Below, piece after piece: positions 53,570 through 64,000 of a DNA stretch of 64,000 bases (positions are counted from its first letter, which is position 1; every line of letters starts with the position of its first letter). Source of the DNA: Simmondsia chinensis (Eukaryota; Streptophyta; Magnoliopsida; Caryophyllales; Simmondsiaceae); the NCBI GenBank assembly GCA_018398585.1, contig JAGTTD010000010.1, positions 22,019,739 through 22,083,738 on the forward strand, in the 5' to 3' direction. The position numbers and the translations under genes are program-made. The notes below the pieces were generated by a model. It was given only the letters and a program-made list of their open reading frames with translations, was not told where the DNA came from and searched no databases.

Positions 53570-54360
53570 TCATAACCATAGAGAGCTTTAAAAGGAGTAC
53601 TTCCCAACGAGGAATGGACATGTGTGTTATACCAAAACTCAACTAAAGTTAGCCATTTGCACCATTACTTAGGATTATAAAATGTCATGCTGGCCAAAAA
53701 TTGTTCCACACATTAGTTCAATCGTTCAGTCTGACCATCCATTTAAGGATGATAAGAAGAACTCAAAGCAAGAGAAGATCCCAATAGTTTGAACAAATCT
53801 CGCCAAAAGTTGCTCGTGAACATTCTATCTCGATTAGAAACGTGGTTTGAGGAAGACCATGAAGCTTGTAGATGTTATCCTAGAATAGTTTTGCAAGTCT
53901 TTCTGCACAAATGGGATGATTAAGTGCAATGAAGTGACCACACTTAGTAAAAAGATCCACCACCAGCAAAATGATCTCCCTCCCTTCAGACCCGGGCAGT
54001 CCTTCTATAAAGTTCATGCTGATATGTTGCCAAGCTCTATCAGGAATGGGAAGAGGTTGAAGTAACCCTTGATATGTTACATGATCAATCTTAATGTGTT
54101 GGCAAACATCACAAACTTGCATATAATCAATCACCTCTTTTTTCATCCCTTTCCAATGGAAATGTTGCTTCACCCTCCGATAAGTACCTTCAATGTCTAA
54201 GTGTCCCCCAAAGGATGAAGAATGAAAGGCTAAGATGATCTGTTCCCTCGGGTCAATAGCAGATCCAATGTAAAAACTTAACTTTAACTTGCACAATGCC
54301 ATTAACCAAAGTAACATCAGATACAATGTTTTCTTGAAGGATTGCCTATACTCAAAGCAG
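53570..54360 (-). pseudogene. Integrase of the chromovirus
   Basis: The frame 54326-53880 has FGGHLDIEGTYRRVKQHFHW and CDVCQHIK, the zinc-binding part, then MNFIEGLPGSEGREIILLVV, where the catalytic Asp position reads Asn, and FTKCGHFIALNHP. Downstream 53880-53570 continues with decayed sequence including the region of the second acidic residue and the TDGQTE-type block, with stops. Confidence 0.88.
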
Positions 54361-55249
54361 TGATGTATTCTTGGGCAAGTTGATCATTGGCATAAGATTT
54401 GAAGACTCCATCCATCCAAGAAGGCAACATAGCTAAACAAGAAGCTGAATTTCCATCCTCTTGTCTTCTAGATAGAGCATCAGCTATGACATTCTATTTC
54501 CCTTTGCGATATTCAATGGCATAATCCAAGCTGAGCATCTTCGTTAGGCCTTTACGTTGCACCCTTATAGTTATCTTTCTTTCCAAAAGATATTTCGGAC
54601 TCTAATGATCAGTTTTGATTATGAAATGGTGCTTCTCAAGGTACTGTCTCCATTTCTGGATTGCCATAAGAATGGCCAAATACTCCTTCTCATAGATTGA
54701 TAAGCCCAAAATGTTTTGGACTAAGGGCTTAACTAAGAAAAGCTATAGCCTTCCTTGCTGAGATAGGACTGCACCCACCGCCTTGCTGTAAGCATGAGTT
54801 TCTAAAATGAATGGTTCATTGAAATCATGCAATCACAATACAGGAGCTGAACTCATGGCTAACTTCAAGCTGGCAAAGGCTTTCCGTAGAAGATCAGTTA
54901 ACGGTTTGGCTATAACTCCATAGCCACTGATAAACTTCTTATAGTATCCTATGAGGCCTCAGAACCCTCTCAATTGCTTGAGGGAAGTAGGAATGGGCCA
55001 GTATAGCACAGTGTGAACCTTGGCAGCATTAGTAGCAACCCCATTATGGGAAATTACATGACCTAAGTACTCTACTTGGGGTTGAGCAAAGGTATAATTT
55101 TAGAGTTTAGCATAAAGCTTATGCTTACGCATTATTTTGAGACTTGATAGAGGTGGGAGACATGGAAATCTAAGGAAGGGCTATATATCAGTATATCATC
55201 AAAGAATATAAAGAACAAATTTCCTTAAGAATGGTTTTGAATGGAGTTC
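54361..55249 (-). pseudogene. RNase H and C-terminal RT of the chromovirus
   Basis: From the LINE junction the minus strand reads FFDDILIYSPSLDFHVSHLY near 55200-55140, which holds the catalytic FxDD. It is followed by the RT thumb, and RNase H traces to about 54400. A TAA occurs near 55222 and others follow. This continues the RT segment at 59140-59768 after removal of the LINE. Confidence 0.85.
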
Positions 55250-55849
55250 CTTTTTTTCGGTAAGTCAGTGTGATATATCATATATGAAAAAATATGTGTA
55301 CAAGTTTATGAGGGGCATACCCCAAGGAATGGCCAGAAAGGCCTAAATCAATGAATTAAAAATTGAATCAGAAACAAAGTAAAAGCAGCAAAAGTCAACA
55401 TGACCAACAGAAGAAAAAACAAAGCTGAAAACCAAACAAAACTAATGCTTAATCCCCCACTCCTGCAGAAGCCAAGTGTGACAATGAGCACCACGGAGCA
55501 TAGCAACAACAATAAAACGGCTACGGACCAGTCCTATGATCTCCTTAATGACAGCAGAGGAAGGTTTGGACTAAGAACACTGAATCCGTGGGTGACGCTC
55601 ATACCAGAGTATATAGACCGTCACGAAGAGGCAAAGGCAAGCGAGGATGGATCCACCCCACGGCCACGGAGTTGAGTAGAATCCCACTGAACCAGCTCAC
55701 ACTAAGGAAGCGCAGGCCAAGCGAAGGAGGTGCCCGATGACACCCGGGACCAAACAGAAGAAGGGAAGCTACAGGCGAAGAAGAGATGGCTATATGACTC
55801 ATCATCTGAACCACACAGCACACATGAAGGAGTGCCTCGGAATGCGCAA

Positions 55850-56450
55850 CTAGAACCAAAGGAGATGGTGGATGGAGTCCTCCGTCCACCTACTACGAAT
55901 CATCTCCCATGCTGATTTGGTGGTGAAAACTCCTGATTGGTCACCCATCCACCTAACATAATCTGCAACACTCGGTTGGGGCTTAAAATCAACAGACATC
56001 CAAAAAGGCAACAACTCAACCCTGTTTTGAGGAAACCTCCAATGATCACCCTCAATAATATCCAATACCCGAGAGCCCCAATGATGACCAGTGGAGTGCA
56101 AGAGACGGTGTGGGAACTGCCTTGAGAGCTGCCCGTTTGATAGCTAGTAGTCAGCCCAAATAGTAGTATCTCGACCATCCTTAATGATATGCCTGAAGGC
56201 CATGTCACACAGTGACCGAACATCGAGGATACTCATCCAAGACCAAGGAATCACCACCTTGGCTTCAATCTCCTAGAAGCTCCTCCCCGAAGACGATTGG
56301 CATAAATCCAATGAGGCCAGAGGGAGTCACAATCAGTTAGCAGGACCCAGATGTGCTTCATAAGTGAAGCATGGTTCCACTCAGTCAAGTGCCATATCCC
56401 AAGACCACTCTCTCTGCGAGGATAACATAAGTGCATCTAGGCCACTTTCG
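55850..56450 (-). pseudogene. LINE C-terminal zf-RVT-like region
   Basis: The minus strand reads YPRRESGLGIWHLTEWNHAS (56427 onward), then SVDFKPQPSVADYVRWMGDQ followed by SGVFTTKSAWEMIRS (56020-55900). The last block is the usual start of the zinc-binding RVT region in plant LINEs. There is a frame break near 56230. Confidence 0.8.
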
Positions 56451-56699
56451 CTCCCCCTAGGGCCAGTGAGGTGCCCTTCCAAAGGAAGGCAGCAAGAGTC
56501 CACTCAATCTTCTTGACAATCGCCTTTGGAAGAAAGAAAACGGATGTCCAGAAGACCTGAAAAGAGAAGAGGATCGATCTGACAAGCTGCAATCTCCCAG
56601 CATAAGAAAGTGCTCATGAAGTCTAGAGCCGGACACGAGATAGGATGTGATCTAACAGAGGATTACAATGGATGAACTGAAGCCTCAATGATAGAAGTG

Positions 56700-57780
56700 A
56701 CACCCCCAGATATCTGACCGGGCACTACCCTAATATGAACCCCAGAATGTCTGCAATACACTGCTGAAGCTCAAGATCAACCCCAGAAACGAAGACGGTG
56801 CTCTTCGCCTCATTCGAGGATAGCCCCGAAAATATGAAAAATATATCCCACATCTCATGAATAACTGAGACACTGCCCTTATCTGCTTCACTAAAGATCA
56901 TCAGGTCATCAACAAAGTAAAGGTGAGTGAGGCGAATACTATCACAGTGGCGGTGAAAATGAAACCACGGATCAGTAGTGGCACTATGAACTAAACCCCG
57001 CAGACCCTCTATGGCGATAACGAAGAGATAGGGAGATAGAGGATCTCCCTTTCTGATACTGCGGCTCATGCTAAAGAACCCCTGAAGCTCGCAATTAATG
57101 GCAACTGAAAATCTGGCTGTGGAAAGACACTCCCGTACCCATTAAATCATAACCTCGGGGATACCCATACAACGCATAGTAGAGAGGATAATCTGATAAC
57201 CGCACCGTGCTGAATGCCTTGCGAATATCAACCTTCAGAGCACACCGAGGTGCCCTTGTCTAAAGGTGATAGTCGCACATAAGCTCTTGAGCTAACAATA
57301 TATTGTCTGAAATCCTTCTCCCGGGCATCAAAGCAGACTGAGAATCGTCAATTAGGTAAGGAAGCACCTCTTTCATCTTGTTAGCAATGATCTTAGTGAT
57401 GCACTTATAGATCACATTACAACAGGAGATCAGGTGATAGTTAGCAAAGGTGGAGGGATTCTCTACCTTTGGGATCAAGCTAATACGAGTAGTGTTCAGG
57501 GTGCCAAGCATGCGCCCTAACTGAAAGAACGAATGGATAGCGCGAACTACATCCCGATCCACCACATCCCAGGCCCTCTTAAAGAAGAGGGAGGTATGCC
57601 CATCAGGACCAGGTGCCCTGTCATCACCAGTAGAGAATAGAGCATCTTTGACCTCTGCATCGGAAATCGGAAGAGTCAACGGCCTAGCCTGATCCTCAGA
57701 AAGACGGGATTGGAATAGCCCTGAAATATCCTCACGAAGCGGCCTACTCGGCTTAGCCAACAACTCCTAGAAGTAAGAGA
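56700..57780 (-). pseudogene. LINE reverse transcriptase
   Basis: At 57763-57260: APGPDGHTSLFFKRAWDVV, RISLIPKVENPSTFANYHLI, and SALMPGRRISDNILLAQEL. At 57069-56725: RKGDPLSPYLFVIAIEGL and the catalytic LYFVDDLMIFSEAD, then SGLSSNEAKSTVFVSGV. The two blocks are in different frames, with stops between 57260 and 57070. FVDD with these flanks is diagnostic of plant non-LTR elements. Confidence 0.93.
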
Positions 57781-58363
57781 GCCCGCCCCCCAAAATCTCC
57801 CCCTCATCATAAGTTCTCTTGCCGTCTGGATGTACAATAAAAGAAATTCGGTTCCTAGCCTGTTGATGGCTGACAGACTAATTAAAGAATAGAGTACCCT
57901 GATCCCCTAAAGAGAGTCATTGGATGCGAGATTTATGATGGCAGAATGCCTTCTCATCCTAGCATAACCTCGAATACTCCTGAGATAGATAATGCTCCTC
58001 TGCACAAAGGTCCACACTCTCGGGACCATCATTTAAAGCCCGTTCGCCTGCAGTCCAGGCGACCCTCGTCGCCACCACTCGAGTTTAGATGTGACTTAAA
58101 TGCCCAGTATTGAGGGCCTTTAGCTCACTCTTTATCCACTTCAGCTTCTGTGTGAGCTGATACATAGGGTTGCCATCAATACTAGTCTCCTAAACTCTCC
58201 TCACTGTAGGAATGAACCCCTCATGGTCGGCCAAAAAGTTAAAGAACTTGAAAGGGAGCCGCGGGGTATGGCGCTCTCCAAGTCCTCTAGCTATAAGAGG
58301 ACAATGATCAGAACATAACTCCCGTGGAATATGCTTAAGAGATGAAGTGGAGAAAGAGCAAAG

Positions 58364-59139
58364 CTATCCCTCACTCACTGGACACCGGTCAAGATGCTTC
58401 AGAATGAGAGTGCCTCTAGCTGATGTGCCAGACCACATATTACAAAGCCCAGTAAATGGTAGGACTATGAGCTTTGACTCGTAGATGCAGTCACGAAAAT
58501 CATCCATATGGCCAGGCCAAGTGGCCCGATCACTGCTCCTGTCACTAGGACTAAGGATAGCATTTATGTCTCCCAGGAGTATCCAAGGCTCCTCCTGGAG
58601 ACCCACACTATCTCCCCTAACATGCCGCCAAAGATCCTGACGCGGCCCCGGCTCCTTAAGCATTAGACAAATGTGGCAACAATGTCCACATCCCCTCGAA
58701 TGCCAATCACCCTGCAGGTTAGATGCTGATCCTCACCCTGTGCTCTAAATACACGGTAGATGCTCGGATCCAGCGATTGATGATGCGGCACCACCGGCCT
58801 TGCACCCCATTAAACATATACTGCTACCCCTTAACACAGCGGGCAACATTAGGTTCAATATTAGCAAGGTCAGTCTTGGTCTTCAACAAGTCAACTAGAC
58901 TCAAATGATTGGAAGAGATCCAACCTCGATCTGCAGCGATAGAATTGGGGTTAGTAAACCCCCTCACGTTCCAGCATCCGATCATCGAAAACTGGAGGCT
59001 AGTGCGAACCACAGCCCCTGCAGCCCCCTCGAGCTGTCGCGGAGCGCGTAGCACGACGACCAATAGAAGCAAGCTGCGAAGTACACTTAGAAGTAGACAT
59101 CTCGCCGATGTGCTCCTCGGCCAAAAGAGCATGAGCATA
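58364..59139 (-). pseudogene. LINE endonuclease and end of ORF1
   Basis: [20 protein letters not shown] starts at 58983, the usual endonuclease start with its Asn. A second endonuclease part near 58600 reads PWILLGDINAILSPSDRSSD, with the catalytic GDxNA. Before the ATG, another frame ends in [10 protein letters not shown] and a stop, probably the end of ORF1. Frameshifts separate the parts. Confidence 0.85.
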
Positions 59140-59768
59140 GAGTTCATTAAAGCTTGGAATGTGGCAGGAGCATTTGATAAACAAAATGGCATAACCAGAA
59201 ACTCATAGTGTGTATGATGGGTTCTAAAAGTAGTTTTGTGTATGTCTTGTGCTACCACACGTATTTGATAGTAGCTTTGTCTCAAGTCAAGATTGGTGAA
59301 GCTCCATGTAGTTTATCTATAAGGTCATCAATTATTGGAATAGGAATTTGTCTTTTATGGTAAGGGAATTCAGTCGTCTATAATCAATGCACATACGGGA
59401 GGTTCCATTTTTTTAAAAACTAGGATAACGACATAACAAAAGGGCTATGGCTATGCCTGATAAAGTTGTTTTTCTAAAGCTCCTCCACTTGTTTCTCAAT
59501 CTTGTTCTTTTGGGAGCGTGGATATGTATGGTCTAAGGTTGATAGGATTAGAATTTGCTTTTAGGGGTATGGCATGGTATGAAGATATCTTTGGTGGTAA
59601 GGTAGTTGTTGCTCAAATAGATCCTTAAAGTCGTGTAATAACCTACAAATTGAAGGGTTAGAATTCACCTTAGCTTCTACAGGTGTTGCACTAAGTGAGA
59701 GCAGCTGCCCAATCTAATGATAATCACTTCTCTTGAGTACTCCTTATAGCCTCTTACAGCTGATTTTT
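59140..59768 (-). pseudogene. N-terminal RT of the chromovirus
   Basis: The minus strand reads KNEIEKQVEELxKNNFIRHS-type sequence near 59500-59450 and MCIDYRRLNSLTIKDKF near 59395. At 59285 it continues [40 protein letters not shown], then the LINE junction. Several stops between 59290 and 59760. Confidence 0.88.
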
Positions 59769-60523
59769 TTACAGCTGGCCTTGCTTAGCTATGCTGTGCA
59801 ACTTACCAGAAGCTCCATCCTTAATAAAAGACACTATTAATTGACCGAAATCAAAGATAATGGGACTAATGGTTTTCATGCAATTTACACCAAGAAACAT
59901 GTTGCCGCCTCCTAAATTAAGTATTCTAAAATCATATGCAAATTTGTGCCCTTGCATCATCCATTTAAACTGTCTGCATTTGGTCTTTGTAAGCATTGAA
60001 TTCCCATTTACCACAGTCACTGCAAGGGAACTTGTCTTGATCAATTCATGACCCACCATTCTAGCAGCCTTGGGATCTAAGAAGCTATGGGTGCTTCCAC
60101 TATCACTCAATGTCAATAAAGGCTTGTGGTCAGATTCTCCCCTAATCCTGATGGTATTATGAGTTCCACTACTTGTCAAGACTCTTACTAATATCTCCAC
60201 CTCATCACTGTCTGACTCTTCTGGCAACTCCTCAACCTGAATATTGTTTCCTGCTCCATCATCTTGACCCTCTTCAGCCCTGGTACTAGGGTTGCATTTG
60301 TGACAAAATAAGTACCCTTGGTTACACTTAAAGCACAATCTTTGGGGGCTTCTTTTCTTCCAAACTCAATGGTTTGGATGTGCTAGGTGCTACTTGCTAT
60401 AGTTGGAGAGCATGATGAACATTCTTCTTCCCCTTCTGTCCTCCTTCTAAGTAAGCCATAGCAGTCTACTTCTTTCCTTTGGCCACCATGAAGGCTTGTA
60501 ATTACATAAGCTCTGATGCCAAT
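59769..60523 (-). pseudogene. gag end and protease of the chromovirus
   Basis: The frame 60338-59769 begins MCFKCNQGYLFCHKCNPS, a zinc-knuckle-like remnant. The retropepsin follows, with LTLSDSGSTHSFLDPKAARM (D-S-G active site) and NLGGGNMFLGVNCMKTI. Between it and the primer site there are only about 185 bases, so nearly all of gag is gone. A short frame MVAKGKK-stop directly follows the primer site. The protease frame itself is open. Confidence 0.88.
60509..60523 (-). other. Primer-binding site of the chromovirus
   Basis: On the minus strand ATTGGCATCAGAGC lies directly inside the 5' LTR. It differs by one base from the common TGGTATCAGAGC match to initiator tRNA-Met. Confidence 0.85.
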
Positions 60524-60800
60524 TGTTATGATCTAAGAAGATATTAGATCATAACCTAGGATAGAGAATATGGGATGAGAAAGAATAGTAAGAATTGAGA
60601 TGAGAAGAAAAGATATTTTCTTATTTCTTGGATGATCATTATAATGTGAAGAACAAGCTATTTATCCCCCTTATAAGCAAAAGGCGACAAAACAAAAGAA
60701 CTATCTAACTACCTAATCGACCTTCCTGCCAAAAGTGAAATGAACTAATACTGATATGAATTGAACTAGTACTAATGATTAACGAGTACAATTCATAACA
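60524..60800 (-). repeat. 5' LTR of the chromovirus
   Basis: TGTTATGATCTAAGAAG to AATTCATAACA, 277 bases, followed by the TTGTC duplication. On the minus strand a TATA-like GGATAAATAGC lies near 60669-60659. Confidence 0.93.
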
Positions 60801-60805
60801 TTGTC

Positions 60806-61067
60806 CAGGCTTATCACCGACTATGAACGTACTTTGACAATATATCATTAATTTGATCTAAGTCTATCTGTGGTTCAATCTCATTGACCACTTAAGCCAA
60901 ACGTGGCATGTCATCTTAGACGACATCCATCTCATAGAGTATTTTAGAAAACAATCACACGCATGTTTGAATCGTAAAACATAATCAGACAATAAATAAA
61001 TAAAATAATTTCATTTAATAAATATTTAAAATCTAACTAACTGGGTTTTCTTGCCAATTCCAACACT
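60806..61067 (-). repeat. Old copia 5' LTR, outer segment
   Basis: Read on the minus strand from 61067 it begins TGTTGGAATTGGCAAG and aligns with the fragment 1952-1732. The ACCACAGATAGACTTAGATC part corresponds to GCCGCAGATAGACTTGGAA in the copia LTR at 44090. It is the LTR start, separated from its middle by the chromovirus. Total LTR length without insertions is about 1.87 kb. Confidence 0.8.
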
Positions 61068-62098
61068 TACAGAAGCTGAGGTTGATTAAGCGGATGTAAA
61101 GTCAGAAGACTCTAACTTATGGGGATGCATGAGATCCCTTCTTGATGAAAGAGACCTTCAATTTGCACTAGAAGCCTTATACAGAGGAGCCAGGACCTCC
61201 CAGTAATGGCCTAGAGGATCGTTTCCTCAGCCATGGCAAAGCTCGTCGCTTGGCATGCTGAGGACCAGCTTTGGGCTGAGTAGCCATTCAATAGAAATGA
61301 CCTCGAAGTCTAAATGACACAAGGAAAAGAGCTGGAGCTATCTGACTTAAGAGCAATGCAGGATAAGATGGAGGATTTAATTGTTGAAGTTTAAGACCCC
61401 CTTGTTGAGGTTAACTTGGGCTCAACAAAAGACCCAAGACCTATCTATCTAAGTACTTTACTTTTTAAAGAGCTGAGGAAGCAGTATTTGTCCTTGCTTC
61501 CCGAGTTCAAGGCCTGCTTGGCTTTGAACCATCATGAGATGCCAGGCCTTGATAGAAAGGTTATCAAGCTAGGCTTGAGGCCTATCATAAAGGCCCAGAG
61601 AAGGATGTCCCAACAAGTAATTGATTTGGTCAAAGAATAGATTGAGAGACTTTTAAAGGCTAAATTCATCAGGACTGCTAGGTATGTTGAGTGGTTGGCA
61701 AACATTGTTGCTATCATCAAAAAGAAGGAAAAAATCAGAGTCTGCATTGATTTTGGAGATCTAAATGCAGCTACCCCAAAGGATGAATACCCAATGCCAA
61801 TAGTCGATGTACTCATTGATTCAACCTCAAGGCATGGGGTCTTATCGTTTATGAAGGGCTATTATAGGTAGTGCCAAGTTAATTTAATTCTTCGGAGGAT
61901 ACCCACAAGACAACATTAATTTGTCCTAGGTCAATAGGGACATTTGAGTGGGTCAAAAAACACCGGTGCCACCTACTAGAGTGCGATGAACATGATCTTT
62001 CATGATCTCATTGGCAGGACCATGGTACTCTACATAGATGACATCTGGTCAAATCAAAGTTGCAAGCTAAACATTTAGAAGACTTCAGAGGGGTCACT
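61068..62098 (+). pseudogene. Tat-like reverse transcriptase fragment
   Basis: Plus-strand blocks: FKACLALNHHEMPGLDRKVI near 61507, GLRPIIKAQRRMSQQVIDLV, FIRTARYVEWLANIVAIIKK near 61664, VCIDFGDLNAATPKDEYPMP near 61741, and the catalytic region TMVLYIDDIW near 62021. Stops at about 61637 and from 61870 on. The part before 61400 is unassigned. It is cut by the LTR starting at 62099. Confidence 0.85.
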
Positions 62099-62627
62099 TG
62101 TTAGAAAGAGGGATCATAACCTGAGGATGAACCCGTTAAATGTGCCTTTGGCATGCATGTGTTAAGGTTTCCAATATTGCTCTTGATCCTTAACCTTGGT
62201 TGGGATAGTGAGAGTATAAGATGAGGAGAGAATTTAGAGTTAAGAAGAGATAAGAAGGGAAAGGAGATGAGAAGTAACGAGAGAGATATAAAAGATATCT
62301 ATTTCATTCATCAAAGGTATGAGATTACAAGCTAGAGCCTTACTATTTATACTACTTACATGACATGATCTTAAGCCACGAAAATATCTAAATCAACTCA
62401 AAATATCTAACTAACATAACTACTACAATTGCCTAACACTTATTACAACAGCCGTATGCTTACTAAGGAACTCAAGCACTTTATTACAACACATGCCACA
62501 ACTAACTAAGCAATATGCAGCACTAACATAGCAATATGCAGCACCAATATAACAGAAGCAGCACCAATAAGAACGAACCCCAACACAGCCACCTCCAGCC
62601 CATGTCTTGGATTCCCGGATCATAACA
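62099..62627 (-). repeat. 3' LTR of the second pol-less element
   Basis: 529 bases, TGTTAGAAAGAGGG to GGATCATAACA. It shares with 13119-13605 the end region (CCATGYCTYGGATTCYCGG) and the general layout, with a TATA-type ATAAATAGTAAGG on the minus strand near 62350-62338. The outer part differs, so the two elements are subfamilies rather than copies. Confidence 0.8.
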
Positions 62628-63340
62628 TTCCCTTCCCCTTGAAAACATTATTGTCCTCAAGAATCAAGAAAAGAGTTAAGACCTTCAAGAATACTTATTA
62701 TTGAGGAAAGGAGAGCTGAAATGGAAGAACTCATGCTGAAAACTGCAGTTAAGAACATCTGGCTGCTGAAATTATTGCATTCAATGTAGATCAGGAACCA
62801 CTCAATGTAGCTACGAATTCAGCATCTAAGAACACACTCAATGCAGATCTGGGACTGAATTGTGTTGCACTGGAATTTGCTGAAATGTGTTGCAACTGAA
62901 ACGAACCAATTGATGAAGTAACTCCGAAATGCAGCAGGTACATGAGGATGGCATCTTGTCTTGATACAATGCATGCGTTAAATGCATAACACTCTTCAGG
63001 AGGTCTGCACTGATCAAACCTAACATCAACAACACATCCACAGCACCTCTTGATGTAGTTAACACAAAACTCAGCAGCATGATGGAATTTCTGCTTGTAG
63101 AATGCTGTACAACAGATTTTATATGTCGTTAGCCACACAAAAATGCATATGAAGTCCTTTAAACACCTCGGGAGGCCTTCCAAACTCCAACCAAGAGAAC
63201 CCAACATCAAAATTTGCTTGTAGGCATTTCCCATTGCAAAATAAACAACCCAATTTCTTGATCATGGTAACAAAACACAATGTAATTCCACAAGAATACA
63301 GCTACAACTCTTTCATCTTGGATCTTATCCAAAATTTGTA

Positions 63341-63988
63341 TTACTTAAACATCCACTTATTGAACCAACTCAGACCAAGCTCATCAAACACTTGATTGCT
63401 TTCCAATCCAACTTGATATGCTGCAGAACTCAAAATTTCAGTAGTGCATAACCTGGACATCCCATGGCTATGGATAATACAAATTTCAGCTCGATTTCTG
63501 TCCATATGTGAGCTTCTTGATGCGAACAAGTTAATACATCTTCCCAAAGTCATAATAACACCAATCACACTCCATTTGAGCGACACATTTTCTGCTGATA
63601 GTCAAGGAAGTGCAATTCTCCCAGAATTTTCAGCAGCCCCTATTACTTCTATTGCTTGAATCTTGAGTGTGAACTTGCAAGATCTCGAAATTTCAGCTTC
63701 CACTTCCAATAATCTTGCATACATCACACCATAGGCTCCCATTCTTTGATCCTGACAAAACATAGAGAGGCTGCACCAGAAATTTTGAATACATTGCTGT
63801 CCAAACTTGTTCATTTGAACACTTGTGACTTTGGCTCTAAAATGTGGTCCTATGCTCCACCAAGTTAAGAACTCATGAGTCACACTTGAATTCCAAGAAC
63901 ACAAGGTCTTCACTTGAATTCTTAAAGCAACCCCATTGACAGAATTTGTTCTACAGCTCACAAATTCCAGCCACCCAACTTGCCTCAA
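63341..63988 (-). pseudogene. Unidentified ORF, second copy
   Basis: One frame from the window edge side (63988) to 63341 has a single stop near 63600. Near its end it reads GLESNQVFDELGLSWFNKWM, then a stop and YKFWIRSKMKEL, which lines up with GHLESNQEYVKHVMSWFNMW and YKFWIRSKMKQF of the ORF at 14298-15800. The more N-terminal part (GAYGVMYARLLEVEAEISRS) has no clear partner in the other copy. Start lies outside or near the edge. Function unknown. Confidence 0.55.
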
Positions 63989-64000
63989 ATTATCAAGCTT

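Larger units (their letters stand above)
55250..59139 (-). mobile_element. L1-type LINE, 5' truncated and degenerate
   Basis: It is inserted in the chromovirus RT between 55249 and 59140, with duplicated GAGTTC (55244-55249 and 59140-59145; ATGGAGTTC versus ATAGAGTTC if extended). An A-run is at the minus-strand 3' end (55257-55251). Order on the minus strand is end of ORF1, endonuclease, reverse transcriptase, zf-RVT-like region. Its 3.9-kb length is shorter than full plant L1 elements, with the 5' part missing. Many stops. Confidence 0.88.
43843..60800 (-). mobile_element. Chromovirus-type Ty3/gypsy element, gag-deleted and nested
   Basis: The short LTRs are 60524-60800 (5', 277 bases) and, split by an insertion, 43843-43874 plus 52706-52956 (3'). 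A perfect TTGTC duplication flanks it (43838-43842 and 60801-60805). Minus-strand order is PBS, gag end, protease, RT, RNase H, integrase, chromodomain-like end, polypurine tract. A copia element (43875-52705) sits in its 3' LTR and a LINE (55250-59139) in its RT, leaving about 4.2 kb of its own. Most of gag is missing. It lies in an older copia LTR. Confidence 0.93.
62099..64000 (-). mobile_element. Second pol-less LTR element (partial, runs off the window)
   Basis: The LTR at 62099-62627 ends CATAACA and is followed by the polypurine tract TCAAGGGGAAGGGAA (minus strand), identical to that of the element at 13119-17389. The interior (62643-64000) matches that element: the block AAATGCATATGAAGTCCTTT near 63144 and CATCTTGGATCTTATCCAAAATTTGTAT near 63315 are almost unchanged. 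Left target-site flank would be TCACT (62094-62098). The 5' LTR lies beyond the window. Confidence 0.85.

Noticed and set aside
55400..55675. Plus-strand frame inside the LINE as a gene
   Set aside because: It lies opposite the C-terminal coding strand of the LINE and shows no domain; it is a shadow frame.

Overview
The window looks like nuclear DNA of a flowering plant from a repeat-rich intergenic region. The evidence is LTR retrotransposons of both plant superfamilies (Ty3/gypsy Tat, Athila and chromovirus types; Ty1/copia), an L1-type LINE, Au-type SINEs, hAT-like and Mutator-like non-autonomous DNA elements, and plant-style TATA boxes inside LTRs. I found no intact host gene. The best host candidate is an intronless multi-pass membrane protein pseudogene at 6175-6996 (minus). 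Every retrotransposon coding region that I checked carries stops, frameshifts or deletions.

Left part (1-7960): an old copia LTR fragment (to 1731) holds a GC-ended inverted-arm element (168-758) and an Au-type SINE with an 18-bp target duplication (1072-1325). It abuts, in inverted orientation, the start of a related LTR (1732-1952). A decayed copia pol fragment (1953-4260) is split by a 587-bp hAT MITE (3589-4175, perfect 8-bp TSD). A Mutator-like element (4577-5903) contains an hAT-like insertion (4947-5516). Then come the host-like pseudogene, a G-rich block and a small palindromic AT-rich element.

Centre (7961-36430): a Tat-lineage gypsy element, 28.5 kb because it is nested. It has gag, protease, RT, two RNase H domains, integrase, a 36-bp minisatellite and an antisense ORF in its 3' region. 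Its integrase is split by a 4.27-kb pol-less LTR element (13119-17389, TSD CACAC). Its antisense ORF is split by an 11.3-kb Athila-like element (20131-31405, TSD TAGGG).

Right part (36431-61067): an old minus-strand copia element whose LTR (61067 back to 41370) was broken twice, by a 0.87-kb insert carrying a 15-bp minisatellite and by a minus-strand chromovirus (43843-60800, TSD TTGTC). The chromovirus was itself hit by a copia element of the same clade as the old one (43875-52705) and by a LINE (55250-59139). The nesting order follows directly from the target duplications.

Right end (61068-64000): a decayed Tat-like RT fragment interrupted by a second member of the pol-less family (62099 to beyond the window). 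The two pol-less elements share a long non-pol reading frame that I do not recognise. That shared frame is the most novel-looking feature of the window.
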